64,000 bases of DNA from Salvia splendens (GCF_004379255.2 NC_056035.1:41296773-41360772); one strand, 5' to 3'; counted from the first letter of the stretch, positions 1 through 10,231 are shown. A program made the numbers and translations. The notes: a model not told the origin generated them from the letters alone.

Positions 1-111
1 GACGTTTAGTTTCCAACCATTATCGTCTCCAACAACGTAATCGACTGCGAAAGCAGGGGCTGCCATTGCTGCAGCGACCATCACCGCTAGCAAGAAAGCT
101 TTGGAGGCCAT
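1..111 (-). CDS. Phytocyanin (plant blue-copper protein), 5' part only
   Basis: The first 37 codons of a minus-strand gene that runs off the left edge of the window. Residues 1-22 form a signal peptide (MASKAF, then a Leu/Ala/Val-rich core) with a likely cleavage after AFA. The mature protein then starts VDYVVGDDNGWKLNV, which is the characteristic beginning of phytocyanin domains (stellacyanin, basic blue protein, early-nodulin-like): the [VI]GDxxGW block. Such proteins are secreted, often GPI-anchored or cell-wall associated, and bind type I copper or are copper-free. The copper ligands lie beyond the edge, so the subclass cannot be decided. The start is the first ATG of the open frame, about 90 bases downstream of a TATA box. 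A young retrotransposon is inserted 222 bases upstream of the start codon. Confidence 0.85.
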   Translation of the reverse strand, partial: MASKAFLLAVMVAAAMAAPAFAVDYVVGDDNGWKLNV

Positions 112-200
112 GAGCTGATTTTGCAACTCAAAATGCAGCAGTTTTATTTTCTTTCAGTTTGGTTATGGAGGTAGGTAGTGTTACATATTGATTAGCTATG

Positions 201-208
201 TATTTATA
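201..208 (-). promoter_or_regulatory. TATA box of the phytocyanin gene
   Basis: TATAAATA on the minus strand, about 90 bases upstream of the phytocyanin ATG, at normal plant promoter spacing. The retrotransposon left LTR starts only about 125 bases further upstream, so the original distal promoter now lies more than 10.8 kb away, beyond position 11191. Confidence 0.55.
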
Positions 209-333
209 GTAGATTTAAGGGTGAGGGAAAGTAGGCATGCAGCCGGCCAAAACCAACATAGTATAGGCCGCAAGTTTGATACTGTCTTATACTAGTAATA
301 TATAATTATTGGCCTATATATGCCAAAGCTAGA

Positions 334-952
334 TGATGGGGTGCGTACTAAACAAGCCCAACAGCAATGACGGCCCATCAGCCCAAAGCCCAAGGAAGAG
401 TATGAGTTCGGCATTACCAAAGAGTTCGGCCTCAGCCTACAGCTCGGTAAAAGCCAACCAATCAAGCATTACCCTCAGGTCGGCATCAAGCTCTACTCTC
501 AGATCGGCAACCAAAGCAGTTCGGTCTCAGTATTCGACCGAACAAGGAGTTAGTGGACCCATACAGGATTTCCACAACTTCCAACACACCCACTACCACG
601 TGGTGTCAACTCAGGCCACGATCGTAGGCCATGACCTACGCTACATCCACGATCTTAGGCCATGACCTACACGACATCCACGACTTAGGGTGGTGATGCA
701 AGCCACGATCTTAGTTCAATATATAAATAGAACTTAGATCTGATAGACAGAGGTTAAGCTCTCTAGAGATAAAATATCATATAGCAAGTCTGTGTTGTAA
801 GCTGTAATCCCAGATCAAGCAATACAATCTTGCCCTCCCTTCTTCCCGTGGACGTAGATTTACTTCAGTAAATCGAACCACGTAAATTCATTGTGTCGTA
901 GTCTTTATTCTCTACCAGCATCTACTAACATCAGAAATTCGCGGACTCATCA
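334..952 (+). repeat. 5' LTR of the Tat element
   Basis: 619-bp LTR, TG...CA ends. TATATAAATA at 720-729 is the likely promoter TATA box. Upstream of it, a short block with the core GGCCATGACCTAC is repeated (about 632 and 658), a possible enhancer. An apparent open frame covers 333-665 but is non-coding LTR sequence. Confidence 0.95.
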
Positions 953-953
953 C

Positions 954-971
954 TGGCGCCGTCTGTGGGAA
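954..971 (+). other. Primer-binding site of the Tat element
   Basis: TGGCGCCGT immediately after the 5' LTR (one base gap). The first nine bases match the complement of a plant tRNA-Asp 3' end. The rest (CTGTGGGAA) departs from that tRNA, so I do not assign the primer firmly. Confidence 0.6.
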
Positions 972-1025
972 ACAGAGAACAAAATTTGTGATAAAGCGAA
1001 TTTTTGACCCTTTTCCACCCCAAAA

Positions 1026-3080
1026 ATGCGTACCAGATCACGTAACACCCGTAACACCGTTCGCGATAACCAGGAGGAAGCTAGTCCAGCCCGCAGCTCT
1101 GGGAAACAGCCTCGGGAGACTACCTCCTGTTCTCACGGTGAAGGAACTAGCCGCTCCAAAAGCCGTCACACCGAGTCTTCCCAGCAGCCCGATTTGAACG
1201 AGGCTGTCAAGCTGTTTTTGGCTGAAAAGCAGGAGGAATTCTTAACCTTCCTGCAAAAAAGCCAAAAGCAGCCGGAGACGAAAACGGCGGATTCTCCCTC
1301 TCCCTCCATACGAGACAGTCACTACCGCAGTAGTGTCATGTCTTCCAGGAGAAAGAATCCTCGGTACCGGAATCACAGGAGAACTCCATCTCCTCCATAC
1401 CGAAGAAATGTCGGGTTCGCCATGTACGGAGCATTGAGGACTCCGTTCTCGGACGATATTACCCGAACTCCCCTACCACAGAACTACCGAACTCCGTCGA
1501 TAACCTATGACGGACTCGTGGATCCTCATGATTTCTTGGGACGCTATCAATATAACATGGCGAACCAGGGTCTCAACGAGGTTCACATGTGCAAGCTGTT
1601 TCCCGAGCTGCTCATCGGGAACGCAAGAAGGTGGTTCGATAGCCTCCCCCAAGGCAGCATTAGATCTTACCGAGATCTAATGGATGCATTCCATAGGAGG
1701 TTCTTTCAGAAAGCGGAAGTCCGAATCACTTCGGCTCAGCTGCTTTCCATTCGTCAAGGTCGCGACGAAAAAATCAGCGACTTTATGACAAGATTCCACA
1801 AGGAATGCCTGCAAGTAGACGATCTCAACGATCTGCTTGTCATCTCGGCATTCCAAAATGGAATCCTGCCCGGAGCTCTCTACAGGAAGCTCGTTGAGTG
1901 CGGTCCGCTGACAGCTCAGGAAATGTGGGACATTGCGGACCAGTACTCCCGGACCGATGAGGCAGACCGTCGCAAACGGTCGTTAGACAGCTCATCGTCC
2001 CGAGGAGACAGAAGGAAGCCCGATCATAGCGATCAGGGGCATCCTCGCCGGACTCCATTTGAAAGAATTCAAAGGGCTCCGGTGCAAGACAGATTGGGAC
2101 CCCGTCTCAATCCCGAGAAGCCGCCCGCTCAGTTCGTACCGCTGAACAAGCCGAGAGCGGAAATTTTCGAACTGCACTCTGACCTGTTCGAAAAGCCAAA
2201 GCGGATGACGAAATCAGCCGCGCGCCGACCCCAGGATAACTACTGCTCCTACCATCAAGACCACGGTCACGATACCGAGGAGTGCAGAAACTTGGCTGCA
2301 GGTATCGATGTTCTTGTGAAGGCAGGGACATTGAAAAAATACCAAAGCAAGCAGTCAAAGAAGAATAAGAAGCAGAGAGGTGCGAACTGCGCTCCTCAGG
2401 ATCCGAAAAGGCAGCCGGATCCCGAAGACGATGACGAGCCGCAATATGATGGAGTAATCCAGACTATTGACGCTCTCCCTGCCGGGAAGACCAAGTCGTC
2501 CCTGAAGTCAGAGCGCAGAGGCTCCAATCGAGAGGAGCCAACGCATAAAAGGCTGAAGCAGGACGAAGTGATTACGTTCTCGGATGCTGATCCCGTCCCG
2601 GCCATCTCTCCTCACCAAGACGCCATTGTCATCCAAGCCGGAGTGGCAAACAAACTGATCCACAGGGTGTTTGTGGATACAGGAGCGTCAGTCAGCATTC
2701 TTTTTAAAGAGTGCTTCGACAAACTAGAAGTGGACCCAGCTCGGCTCAGTCCGGCTCCGCTTCCCCTGAAGAGCTTCGCCCAGGAGGACACCCGCCCTGA
2801 AGGTATTATCAGCCTTCCGATCACGGTGGGGAAAGCGCCTACTAGCTCCAGTACGATGATTGAGTTTTTCGTGGTGAAAGCTCGGTCCCCGTACAACGTC
2901 ATCCTGGGAAGAGACTGGCTCAACACAGTTCGGGCCATTTGCTCCACTTATCACCTCACCATCAAGATCCCTACTAAAGGAGGGATAGCGGTCATCCGAG
3001 GTGACCAAAAGAGAGCAAAGGAATGTCTGCAAATTGCGCTTAGAAGTGCCGAGCAGTCAGATCGGCACCACCAAGCATAG
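1026..3080 (+). CDS. gag-pro: Tat element Gag-protease polyprotein
   Basis: 684 residues. The N terminus is Arg/Ser-rich and basic. The retrotransposon gag (capsid) domain lies at about residues 150-300, with the core GNARRWFDSLP near 200. A zinc-knuckle-like CSYHQDHGHDTEEC motif is at about 405-418; it has the Cys-His spacing usual for Tat elements rather than classic CCHC. The retroviral-type aspartic protease is at about 535-650, with active site VDTGAS near 548. The frame ends at a single TAG (3078-3080), and the same frame continues open into pol, so Gag-Pro is probably the majority product of a readthrough pair. The start chosen is the first ATG after the primer-binding site with good coding continuity. 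Confidence 0.9.
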   Translation: MRTRSRNTRNTVRDNQEEASPARSSGKQPRETTSCSHGEGTSRSKSRHTESSQQPDLNEAVKLFLAEKQEEFLTFLQKSQKQPETKTADSPSPSIRDSHYRSSVMSSRRKNPRYRNHRRTPSPPYRRNVGFAMYGALRTPFSDDITRTPLPQNYRTPSITYDGLVDPHDFLGRYQYNMANQGLNEVHMCKLFPELLIGNARRWFDSLPQGSIRSYRDLMDAFHRRFFQKAEVRITSAQLLSIRQGRDEKISDFMTRFHKECLQVDDLNDLLVISAFQNGILPGALYRKLVECGPLTAQEMWDIADQYSRTDEADRRKRSLDSSSSRGDRRKPDHSDQGHPRRTPFERIQRAPVQDRLGPRLNPEKPPAQFVPLNKPRAEIFELHSDLFEKPKRMTKSAARRPQDNYCSYHQDHGHDTEECRNLAAGIDVLVKAGTLKKYQSKQSKKNKKQRGANCAPQDPKRQPDPEDDDEPQYDGVIQTIDALPAGKTKSSLKSERRGSNREEPTHKRLKQDEVITFSDADPVPAISPHQDAIVIQAGVANKLIHRVFVDTGASVSILFKECFDKLEVDPARLSPAPLPLKSFAQEDTRPEGIISLPITVGKAPTSSSTMIEFFVVKARSPYNVILGRDWLNTVRAICSTYHLTIKIPTKGGIAVIRGDQKRAKECLQIALRSAEQSDRHHQA

Positions 3081-3086
3081 CAATCA
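3078..3086 (+). promoter_or_regulatory. Candidate stop-codon readthrough signal between gag-pro and pol
   Basis: The stop is TAG followed by CAA TCA. This matches the UAG-CAR-YYA context that drives readthrough in tobamoviruses. Frame arithmetic (3078-1026 and 3108-1026 are both multiples of 3) shows that gag-pro and pol share one frame, with no other stop from 1026 to 6371. That readthrough actually happens is an inference. Confidence 0.6.
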
Positions 3087-3107
3087 CAGCAGCCGGAGTC
3101 AGAGGCA

Positions 3108-6100
3108 ATGACCGAAGTCATACCGGAGCCGAATTCGATGACAGTTCAGCTGTACGAAGACGATCCATCCAGAACGGTTAAGATCGGCTTCGCGGGAACG
3201 CCTCTACTTCGGGAAAAAACCATCCAGCTCCTCAAGGAGTATAAAGACGTCTTTGCATGGTCTCCGTTGGACATGACCGGAGTGCCCCCCGAGGTAATCA
3301 CTCATCGGTTAAATATTGATCCTTCGGTCCGGCCGATAAAACAGAAGCAAAGACTCTTTGCGGCAGAACGAAGTCAAGTCATCCATGACGAAGTCCGTCA
3401 ATTATTGAAGGCGGATGTGTTATTCGAAGTGAAGTATCCTTCGTGGGTGGCCAATCCTGTCATGATCAAGAAAAAGGAAGGAGGATGGCGGATGTGCATA
3501 GATTTCACCGATCTAAATAAGCACTGTCCCAAAGATTGCTATCCCCTTCCGAACATAGATAAAAAAGTAGAAGCTTTGATAGGCTTTGAAATTTTTTGTT
3601 TTCTTGATCTGTACAAAGGATACCATCAAGTTTTAATGGATGAGATTGACGCTTCAAAAACGGCCTTCATTACTGATTTCGGCATTTTCGCTTATAAAAA
3701 GATGCCATTCGGTTTAAAGAATGCCGGAGCCACTTATCAAAGGATGGTAGACAAGCTTTTTCGGCACCTGATTGGAAAGGAGGTCGAAGTGTATGTTGAC
3801 GATATAGTCGTCAAAAGCAAAAGCACTTCGGAGTACGAGCACAACCTCAAGTCCACTCTCAACGTGCTCAAGAAAGCCAACCTCAAACTTAATCCCCAAA
3901 AGTGTACCTTTTTGGTAGATTCGGGAAAGTTTCTGGGTTGTTGGGTTTCAAAGAACGGACTCAAGGCAAACCCCTCAAAAGTTCAAGTCGTTCAGAACAT
4001 GGCAATGCCGAAGTCCATACATGACGTGCAAAGGCTAACCGGATGTCTAGCCGCACTGAATCGATTCCTTTCCCAAGCAGCCGAAAAGCAACTGCCGTTC
4101 TTCAAGGTGTTGAAAAAGGCACCAAAGTTCGAGTGGGGAGCCGAGCAGAAAAAGGCCTTTGACGAGCTCAAAAGTTATCTAGCCGAGCTTCCTATTCTCT
4201 CTGCTCCAACCGAAGCCGAAGTAATATTCTTATACTTAGCGGCATCGGATCAAACGATCAGCGCGGTGCTTGTACGAGAAGAAGGCCTAAAGCAGCTTCC
4301 CATCTATTTTACAAGCCGAGCATTAAGAGGTCCAGAAACCAGGTATCAACCTCTGGAAAAGATTGCTCTGGCATTAGTAAATGCAGCAAGGAGACTGCGG
4401 CCATACTTCTATGCTCACAAGGTATGCGTCTTAACTGATCTGCCACTTCGGCAAGTGTTGACCAAACCAGAAGCATCAGGCAGAATCGCCAAGTGGGCTA
4501 TAGAGTTGGGAGAGCACACAATTGAATATCTACCTCGGAAAGCCATCAAGGGACAAGCCTTGGCAGATTTTCTTGCAGAAGCAAAGTTCGATCAAGCAAT
4601 TCCTGTTATTGCCGAACAGAAGAATTCTGCCAATGCCGAACTAGCACAGCCCTTGGAATCCGAAGTAGAGCCGCCGGACTGCTGGAGCGGATTCGTAGAT
4701 GGAGCTTCAAACAAGATGGGAAGTGGAGCTGGTATTTTACTTGTCGCTCCCGACGGACACGAGGTAACCTACTCACTTCGGTTCCTATTCCCCACTACTA
4801 ATAATGAAGCCGAGTACGAAGCCCTCCTGGCCGGACTCCAGTTAGCGCAAAGTCTGCTCGTCAAATCTCTCAAAGTCCATTGTGATTCACAAGTCATAGT
4901 AAATCACATGTTGGGTACAAGTGAAGCTCGTGACGAGAGAATGAAGAAGTATTTGGACAAAGCGCAAAGCATCAGCCGAAGTTTCTCCTATTTTCGGATA
5001 ATCCGCATTCCCAGAGCGGAAAATAGCCGAGCAGATACCTTAAGTAAGTTGGCCTCAGATCCGAGCTCAAAGGCGGAAGAATTAATGCATCGAAGCATTG
5101 ATGAAGCCGAGGTACATTCAGTATCCAGCTCGCCGAACTGGATGACGCCGATCTTGCAGTATCTGGATCAAGGACAATTGCCCGAGGATAAGAGAGAAGC
5201 TCGGAAGATCACGTGCCGAGCACTTCGGTACGAACTTCATGAAGGAGTCCTCTTTAGAAAGTCTTACCTCCAGCCGTTATTGCGGTGCGTAGGACCAGAA
5301 GAGACGGACTACATCCTCAGAGAAGTTCATGAAGGATCGTGCGGTAGCCACATCGGAGCCAGAGCTTTAGCTAAAAAAGTTCTGAGATGGGGATATTATT
5401 GGCCAACCATGGTACAAGAGGCAGTGCAGCTCGTCAAGAAGTGTACGAAGTGCCAAATTCATGCAAATGTCCCAAGGATGCCGCAGACCGATCTATACAC
5501 TATGCAAAGCCCTTGGCCTTTCATGCAATGGGGCATAGACATAGTGGGACCACTTCCTCAAGCTCCTCGGCAAATGAAATTCCTTATCGTTGCCGTGGAC
5601 TACTTCACGAAGTGGGTGGAGGCTGAACCATTAGCTACGATAACGAGCTCAAAGGCATTGGACTTCGTCTGGAAGAACATAGTGTGCCGATTTGGCATAC
5701 CCCACATCCTCATCTCGGATAATGGGACTCAGTTCACCGACAAGACGTTCAAGAATTGGTGCCAAGAGCTGAACATTCAACAGCGGTTCACTTCGGTCTC
5801 CCATCCCCAAGCAAACGGACAAACGGAAGTAACGAACCGGATTCTGGTGAAAGGGTTAAAAGCTCGGTTAGAACAAGCCAAAGGACAATGGGTAGAAAAT
5901 CTCCCTCAAGTCCTATGGTCCTACCGAACTACACCCAAAACCTCCAACGGTGAAACTCCGTATAGTCTGGTGTACGGCACTGAAGCCGTAATTCCGGTGG
6001 AGATCGGCGTACCCAGTCCCCGAACTCTAAATTTCTCCTCAGAAATGAATGACGACGGACTGAGAGCAGAACTAGATCTCGCCGAAGAAAGAAGAGAATT

Positions 6101-6371
6101 GGCGTGCATAAAAGCAGCCAAGTATAAGGAGCAAGTAGCCCGGTATTATAACCAAAGGGTGAAAAAGCTTCAATTTCAAGTGGGAGATCTCGTCTTGAGA
6201 AACAACGAAGTAAGCCGAGCAGAAAAGCTGGGCAAACTCGAACCCACATGGGAGGGTCCATATCGGGTGTCAGAAGTCCTCGGCAAAGGGTCTTATAAAT
6301 TGACTCACATGTCAGGAGAACAAGTACCCCGAACATGGCACGTCTCCAACCTCAAAAAGTTCCACTTGTAA
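3108..6371 (+). CDS. pol: Tat element Pol: RT, dual RNase H, integrase
   Basis: 1087 residues from the first ATG; the frame is open upstream back to the gag-pro stop, so the natural product is probably a Gag-Pol fusion. Reverse transcriptase spans about residues 60-330, with the catalytic YVDD at about 228. The Ty3-type RNase H follows (about 370-490). A second, archaeal-type RNase H starts at about 524 (GFVDGASNKMGSGAG). Integrase begins with an HHCC zinc finger (HEGSCGSHIG near 740; CTKCQ), then the catalytic core with Asp near 810, Asp near 870 (ISDNGTQF) and Glu near 906 (NGQTEV). A C-terminal GPYRV region follows. All catalytic residues are present, with no internal stops or frameshifts. 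Confidence 0.92.
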   Translation: MTEVIPEPNSMTVQLYEDDPSRTVKIGFAGTPLLREKTIQLLKEYKDVFAWSPLDMTGVPPEVITHRLNIDPSVRPIKQKQRLFAAERSQVIHDEVRQLLKADVLFEVKYPSWVANPVMIKKKEGGWRMCIDFTDLNKHCPKDCYPLPNIDKKVEALIGFEIFCFLDLYKGYHQVLMDEIDASKTAFITDFGIFAYKKMPFGLKNAGATYQRMVDKLFRHLIGKEVEVYVDDIVVKSKSTSEYEHNLKSTLNVLKKANLKLNPQKCTFLVDSGKFLGCWVSKNGLKANPSKVQVVQNMAMPKSIHDVQRLTGCLAALNRFLSQAAEKQLPFFKVLKKAPKFEWGAEQKKAFDELKSYLAELPILSAPTEAEVIFLYLAASDQTISAVLVREEGLKQLPIYFTSRALRGPETRYQPLEKIALALVNAARRLRPYFYAHKVCVLTDLPLRQVLTKPEASGRIAKWAIELGEHTIEYLPRKAIKGQALADFLAEAKFDQAIPVIAEQKNSANAELAQPLESEVEPPDCWSGFVDGASNKMGSGAGILLVAPDGHEVTYSLRFLFPTTNNEAEYEALLAGLQLAQSLLVKSLKVHCDSQVIVNHMLGTSEARDERMKKYLDKAQSISRSFSYFRIIRIPRAENSRADTLSKLASDPSSKAEELMHRSIDEAEVHSVSSSPNWMTPILQYLDQGQLPEDKREARKITCRALRYELHEGVLFRKSYLQPLLRCVGPEETDYILREVHEGSCGSHIGARALAKKVLRWGYYWPTMVQEAVQLVKKCTKCQIHANVPRMPQTDLYTMQSPWPFMQWGIDIVGPLPQAPRQMKFLIVAVDYFTKWVEAEPLATITSSKALDFVWKNIVCRFGIPHILISDNGTQFTDKTFKNWCQELNIQQRFTSVSHPQANGQTEVTNRILVKGLKARLEQAKGQWVENLPQVLWSYRTTPKTSNGETPYSLVYGTEAVIPVEIGVPSPRTLNFSSEMNDDGLRAELDLAEERRELACIKAAKYKEQVARYYNQRVKKLQFQVGDLVLRNNEVSRAEKLGKLEPTWEGPYRVSEVLGKGSYKLTHMSGEQVPRTWHVSNLKKFHL

Positions 6372-6624
6372 GAGACAAAAGTCCGGTCAGTCCGTCTCGT
6401 GTCTAGTTCGGTCATAGGGGTATATGTTTTTATTTGTTTGTTTCTTACTTGTACCTTTTACTTGTCGTTTTTTAAAAAAAAGTTTAAAGTTTTTTTTCTT
6501 TCATCTTTTTCATTTTTTCTCTATGTGTTTTGTCTCTATGTGCTTGTCGTCTCTTACAAATGGTACCAAGGTATATCGTTCTTTAAAGACTGATCCCCTT
6601 TTTAGATCGATTATTAAAGACTAT
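6372..6624 (+). other. 3' untranslated region of the Tat pol transcript
   Basis: T-rich non-coding stretch with several oligo(T) runs between the pol stop and the tandem repeats. The short open frames here are chance results of the low-complexity T-rich sequence. Confidence 0.6.
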
Positions 6625-7230
6625 TGTGAGTCCAAGCTTCTAAGGAGGATACAAGACCACAATTCAGCTTAACAAGCAGTCCGTCTGAAACGAACTGCAA
6701 CAAGCCAACGACTGTGAGTCCAAGCTTCCAAGGAGGATACAAGACCACAATTCAGCTTAACAAGCACTTCGTCTGAAACGAACTGCAATAAGCCAACGAT
6801 TGTGAGTCCAAGCTTCTCAGGAAGATACAAGACCACAATTCGGCTTAAGAAATAAGCACTTCGTCTGAAACGAACTGCAATAAGGGAAAGTCCGATCCAC
6901 GCGATAAACCTCGCCGAATTAGGACGACCAAGTTCGGTCAAAGAAGTTTACCTCATAAGACCGAGGACGACCATGTCTAGTCAAAGAGGTTTACTGCATA
7001 AGACCACTTCGGTTAACTGGGAAAGTCCGATCCACGCGATAAAACTCGCCGAATTAGGACAAGGGAAAGTTCGATCCCGGCGACAAAAATCGCCAAATTA
7101 GAACACAAACCAAGTCCGGTCAAAGAAGTTTCCTTCATAAGATCAAAGACGAGTCCGGTCAAAGAAGCTTACTTCAAAGTCCAAATACGAGTCCGATCAA
7201 AGAAGCTCACTTCATAAGACCGATGACGAG
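6625..7230 (+). repeat. Tandem repeats downstream of pol in the Tat element
   Basis: Three copies of an 88-bp unit start at 6625, 6713 and 6801; each begins TGTGAGTCCAAGCTT and contains CGTCTGAAACGAACTGCAA. They are followed by degenerate shorter repeats: GGGAAAGTCCGATCC-type blocks near 6884, 7019 and 7061, and CCGGTCAAAGAAG-type blocks to about 7210. Variable tandem repeats between pol and the 3' LTR are typical of Tat elements. Confidence 0.85.
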
Positions 7231-7366
7231 CACGATGAAATTGTTTCGCAGAGCTGTAAGTAAGCAGTGATAAAAGCGAAAGGAAAAAATTTCATTTATT
7301 AAATCTCGTTCGGCAGACAATTCAGCTCCCCTACGAGAAGGCATTACGCCATTACAAAGGACTATT

Positions 7367-10231
7367 CTACTGTCCTCGGTTGCTAAAGTTAAGCCACCTA
7401 TCTGCAAAATCCTCTGGAAGCCGAGTTCGGTTGTTCCGAGCAGATGAAGAATAAGCAGGTCGACGAGATGCTATCCTCGACCCAACACCTCTTCCGCGAG
7501 CCCCAGAAGCTCTAACCCCTCGGCGATGAAGAGTCTCTGCAATAAGCATCTGCTGATCTTGCTCGCTCATAGTCACAACTCCTCGGCGAATTTCAGTCCG
7601 TCCCTGTCTTGACGATTCCGGTTGCTCCTGAGCCCGTTCTCGTCTTGACGTTTCCGGCTGTTCCGGAGTTCGTTGTTGACTTGGAGTAGGATTTTGAACA
7701 AGGGAACCAGAGGCTTGATCTGGAGTGCGAGCATCTGTTGGCGGGAAATGCCTAAGGAATCTCTCGATTGAGGGACGCCGGGAAAGAATGATGTCGTACC
7801 GAGAAGCCCAGCGCCGTAATGATTTCACAACTTGTTGGCAAGCCGAGCTCTCCAGCGCATTGTTCCTCCGGAGTACATGATATTCCTCCCACAGTTCGTC
7901 AACTCGACTCTGAACATCTGATATGGTCACTCCCCCGCGCACACGGATGTAATCCTCGTACGCAGTCCTCTCAGCAATGGTCGTATTCAGCTCGGCCTCC
8001 AGATCCTTCTTATCGGACTCTAAGTCCTTATTATCGGCCTCCAGCTTCACTAAACGAGCCAGAAGCTCGTCATTCTTCGTCTGATCGGCTATAGCTCTTT
8101 TCTCAGCTTCGTCTAAAGCCGAAGAGTACAGCCGTTTCCAGTGAAGTATCTCCATCTCCTTGAGTACAAAGCAGCTATATTAGTTCGGCAGCTGTACCGA
8201 GCAGATAGTAAAATACAACAGGAATAAAGGCGAGTACGAAAAGCTATACGAAGACAAGTGTAGAGAATTTTTCATTCACAAGGAAAATTTTTTACACTAG
8301 GAGGGCTTCAAGGCCATTTTACAAGGAAGAAACTAGACTAAGAGAAGGGAGACGAAATCATACTCCGCCAGCTTCGTCTCCGGCTCCTCGGTCTGGTTCA
8401 GCTTCTTTCTCCTGAGCTACCTCAGCCTCGGCCTCGCATCCTGCCGGCCTCGCCTCCGCCTCCTGATCGGCTTCCTTCTCCGGATGCCCGGCCCGCTCGA
8501 CTTCGGCCTCCTGCTCCAGCGGCTCGGCCTCACCCTCTCCGTTGTAAGTCGAAGCGGGTGAAACGGGTCCCACGGAGGCAAAGATAGCCTCCAGGTTCTC
8601 GTCCCGATCAGCTCGACAACTCCGGACTCGGTCTGCAGAAAGCAGGACCGAGGATGAAGCGAGCTCCTCAAGGAGCGGCAGATTCTGAAGCCGAGCTGCT
8701 ATCTCTCGGCTGTACAGAGGCAGCACGACGTCGGCCCCCTGCTCGCCCTTATCGGTAATTAGCCTTACCAGACTACCGACAAAGGCCGAGAACTGGCCGC
8801 TCAAAAAGAGTTTCTCCGTGTAAACACGGAGAGCCTCCCCCTGGGCAGCCACGGCGGCAGCCTCCTTCTGAGCCTCCCGGTGCTTCGTCTGCTCTTGCAG
8901 GATGATGAGCTGGTTTTTGGCTGACCGGGCTTCATCCTGAGCCGAGATCCTAGCAGCTCGGGCCCTCTCAAATTTGGCCTCAGCCTGTTCGGCCAGACTA
9001 CGAGCAAGATGCAACTTCTTCTGCATCTCCTCGTAGTCGTGGGATGCTTTGGAGAGCTCCACGGAGACGAGCTTGGCTCTCTGAAGATGAACAAGGAAAA
9101 AACTCAACAGAATGGCCATCAAAAAATGTGGAAAAGAAGCCAAGTCAGAAAGCTTACCTCCACAAAATTCGTCGGCCATTGAAAAGGCTCAGGGAAGTGT
9201 TCCGGGATGTCTGCAACCACCTCGGAGATGACCAGGTCTTTCCCCGGCACTCTTGGGGACTCATGAAATTTCCCCTTCCCTTTAGCCGAACACGGCTCCG
9301 GCTCTTTCGGATCCGAAGAAGAGGTTTTTTGCCTCTTCGGATTCTTCTCGGCTTCAGACGCCGAGCGAGGGGCTCTCTGCCTCTCCGGCTCCACAAGCTC
9401 GGAGGACTTTCGGATAGCCTTATTCAGCAAGTTCACTGTAAAAAAAAAAAAAAAAAAAAAACAACAAAGTCAGATTTTCTTCGTTAAAGCAGTAGAGCAT
9501 AAAGATAAAGAGAAATCCTCACCCTCGGCCTCTTCGTCCGAAGACGAGATGTCGAACACGACGTCGCCCTTGACGAGCTCAGACTCCGTGTATTGTTTCC
9601 TAACTATGGGAATCTTGTTGAGCTCGCCATCGAGCTCGTCCAACGGTTCAGGCCGAGGATGACGGATAACGGACTTCGGCCCTCTCCAGGGAAAACTAGG
9701 AGCCGCGGTCCTATCATAGTAGAAGAAGCGGTTTTGCCACTTCGGCCACTTCGTTTTACAAAAGGCCCTAAAGGGCTGTACAGGGATCAAGTAAAACCAA
9801 GACCCCTTCCTCTTAAATTGAAAGAATTTAAGGATCGCCTTCAAAGACAAATCCCTTCCTAACTTACGGAGTTCGGCAGCGAAGGCCGACAAGTGCCTCC
9901 AAGAGTTCGGAGTCACCTGGCCTAAAGGAAGCTGAAAAAAATCTAGTAAATCTATAAAGGCAGAAGGGAGGGGGAAACGAAGCCCGCATTCTAAGCAGGC
10001 CTCGTACACGGTGGCGTAACCCTCCGGCGGGGAGTCAGCCCTATGATCACCGTCAGGTACCACCGCCTTCCCCCCAGGAAAAAAGTATTTTTCGGGTAGG
10101 GATATCACAGTATCCTTACTCAAAATACTATGGAAATACTCTACGGTCTTCTCCCCGGACTCTTTCCGGCCAGAAGACCCCTTACCGCCTCTCCTACCGC
10201 TACCCGACTCCGAAGAAGAAGAAGAAGACAT
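7367..10231 (-). CDS. Spliced antisense gene of the Tat element
   Basis: Four-exon model on the strand opposite to gag-pol: 10231-9524 plus 9523, 9435-9158, 9080-8364, 8158-7369/7367 (exon 1 ends at 9523). Every junction has GT...AG: donors GTGAGG, GTAAGC and GTATGA, acceptors TACAG, CTTCAG and CTCAAG. Every junction also preserves frame (phases 1, 0, 0). The total is 2,496 bases, or 831 codons plus a stop. Exon 1 starts with a Ser/Gly/Lys-rich stretch and carries the plant putative gypsy-type transposon domain (Pfam Transposase_28 type; PEKYFFPGGK, LPLGQVTPNSWRHL, WFYLIP). Exon 3 is an Ala/Glu-rich coiled coil with an acidic tail; exon 4 is a second coiled coil plus a Gln/Arg/Pro-rich tail. 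Antisense ORFs of this kind are known in Tat elements; their function is unknown. The last intron has the weakest acceptor; exon 4 could instead be a separate ORF starting at 8155. A TATA-like GATAAATA lies about 130 bases upstream. Confidence 0.62.

Noticed and set aside
333..665. 110-codon open frame in the 5' LTR, repeated as part of a longer frame at 10462-10899
   Set aside because: It is LTR sequence, present in both copies only because the LTRs are identical; no protein domain.
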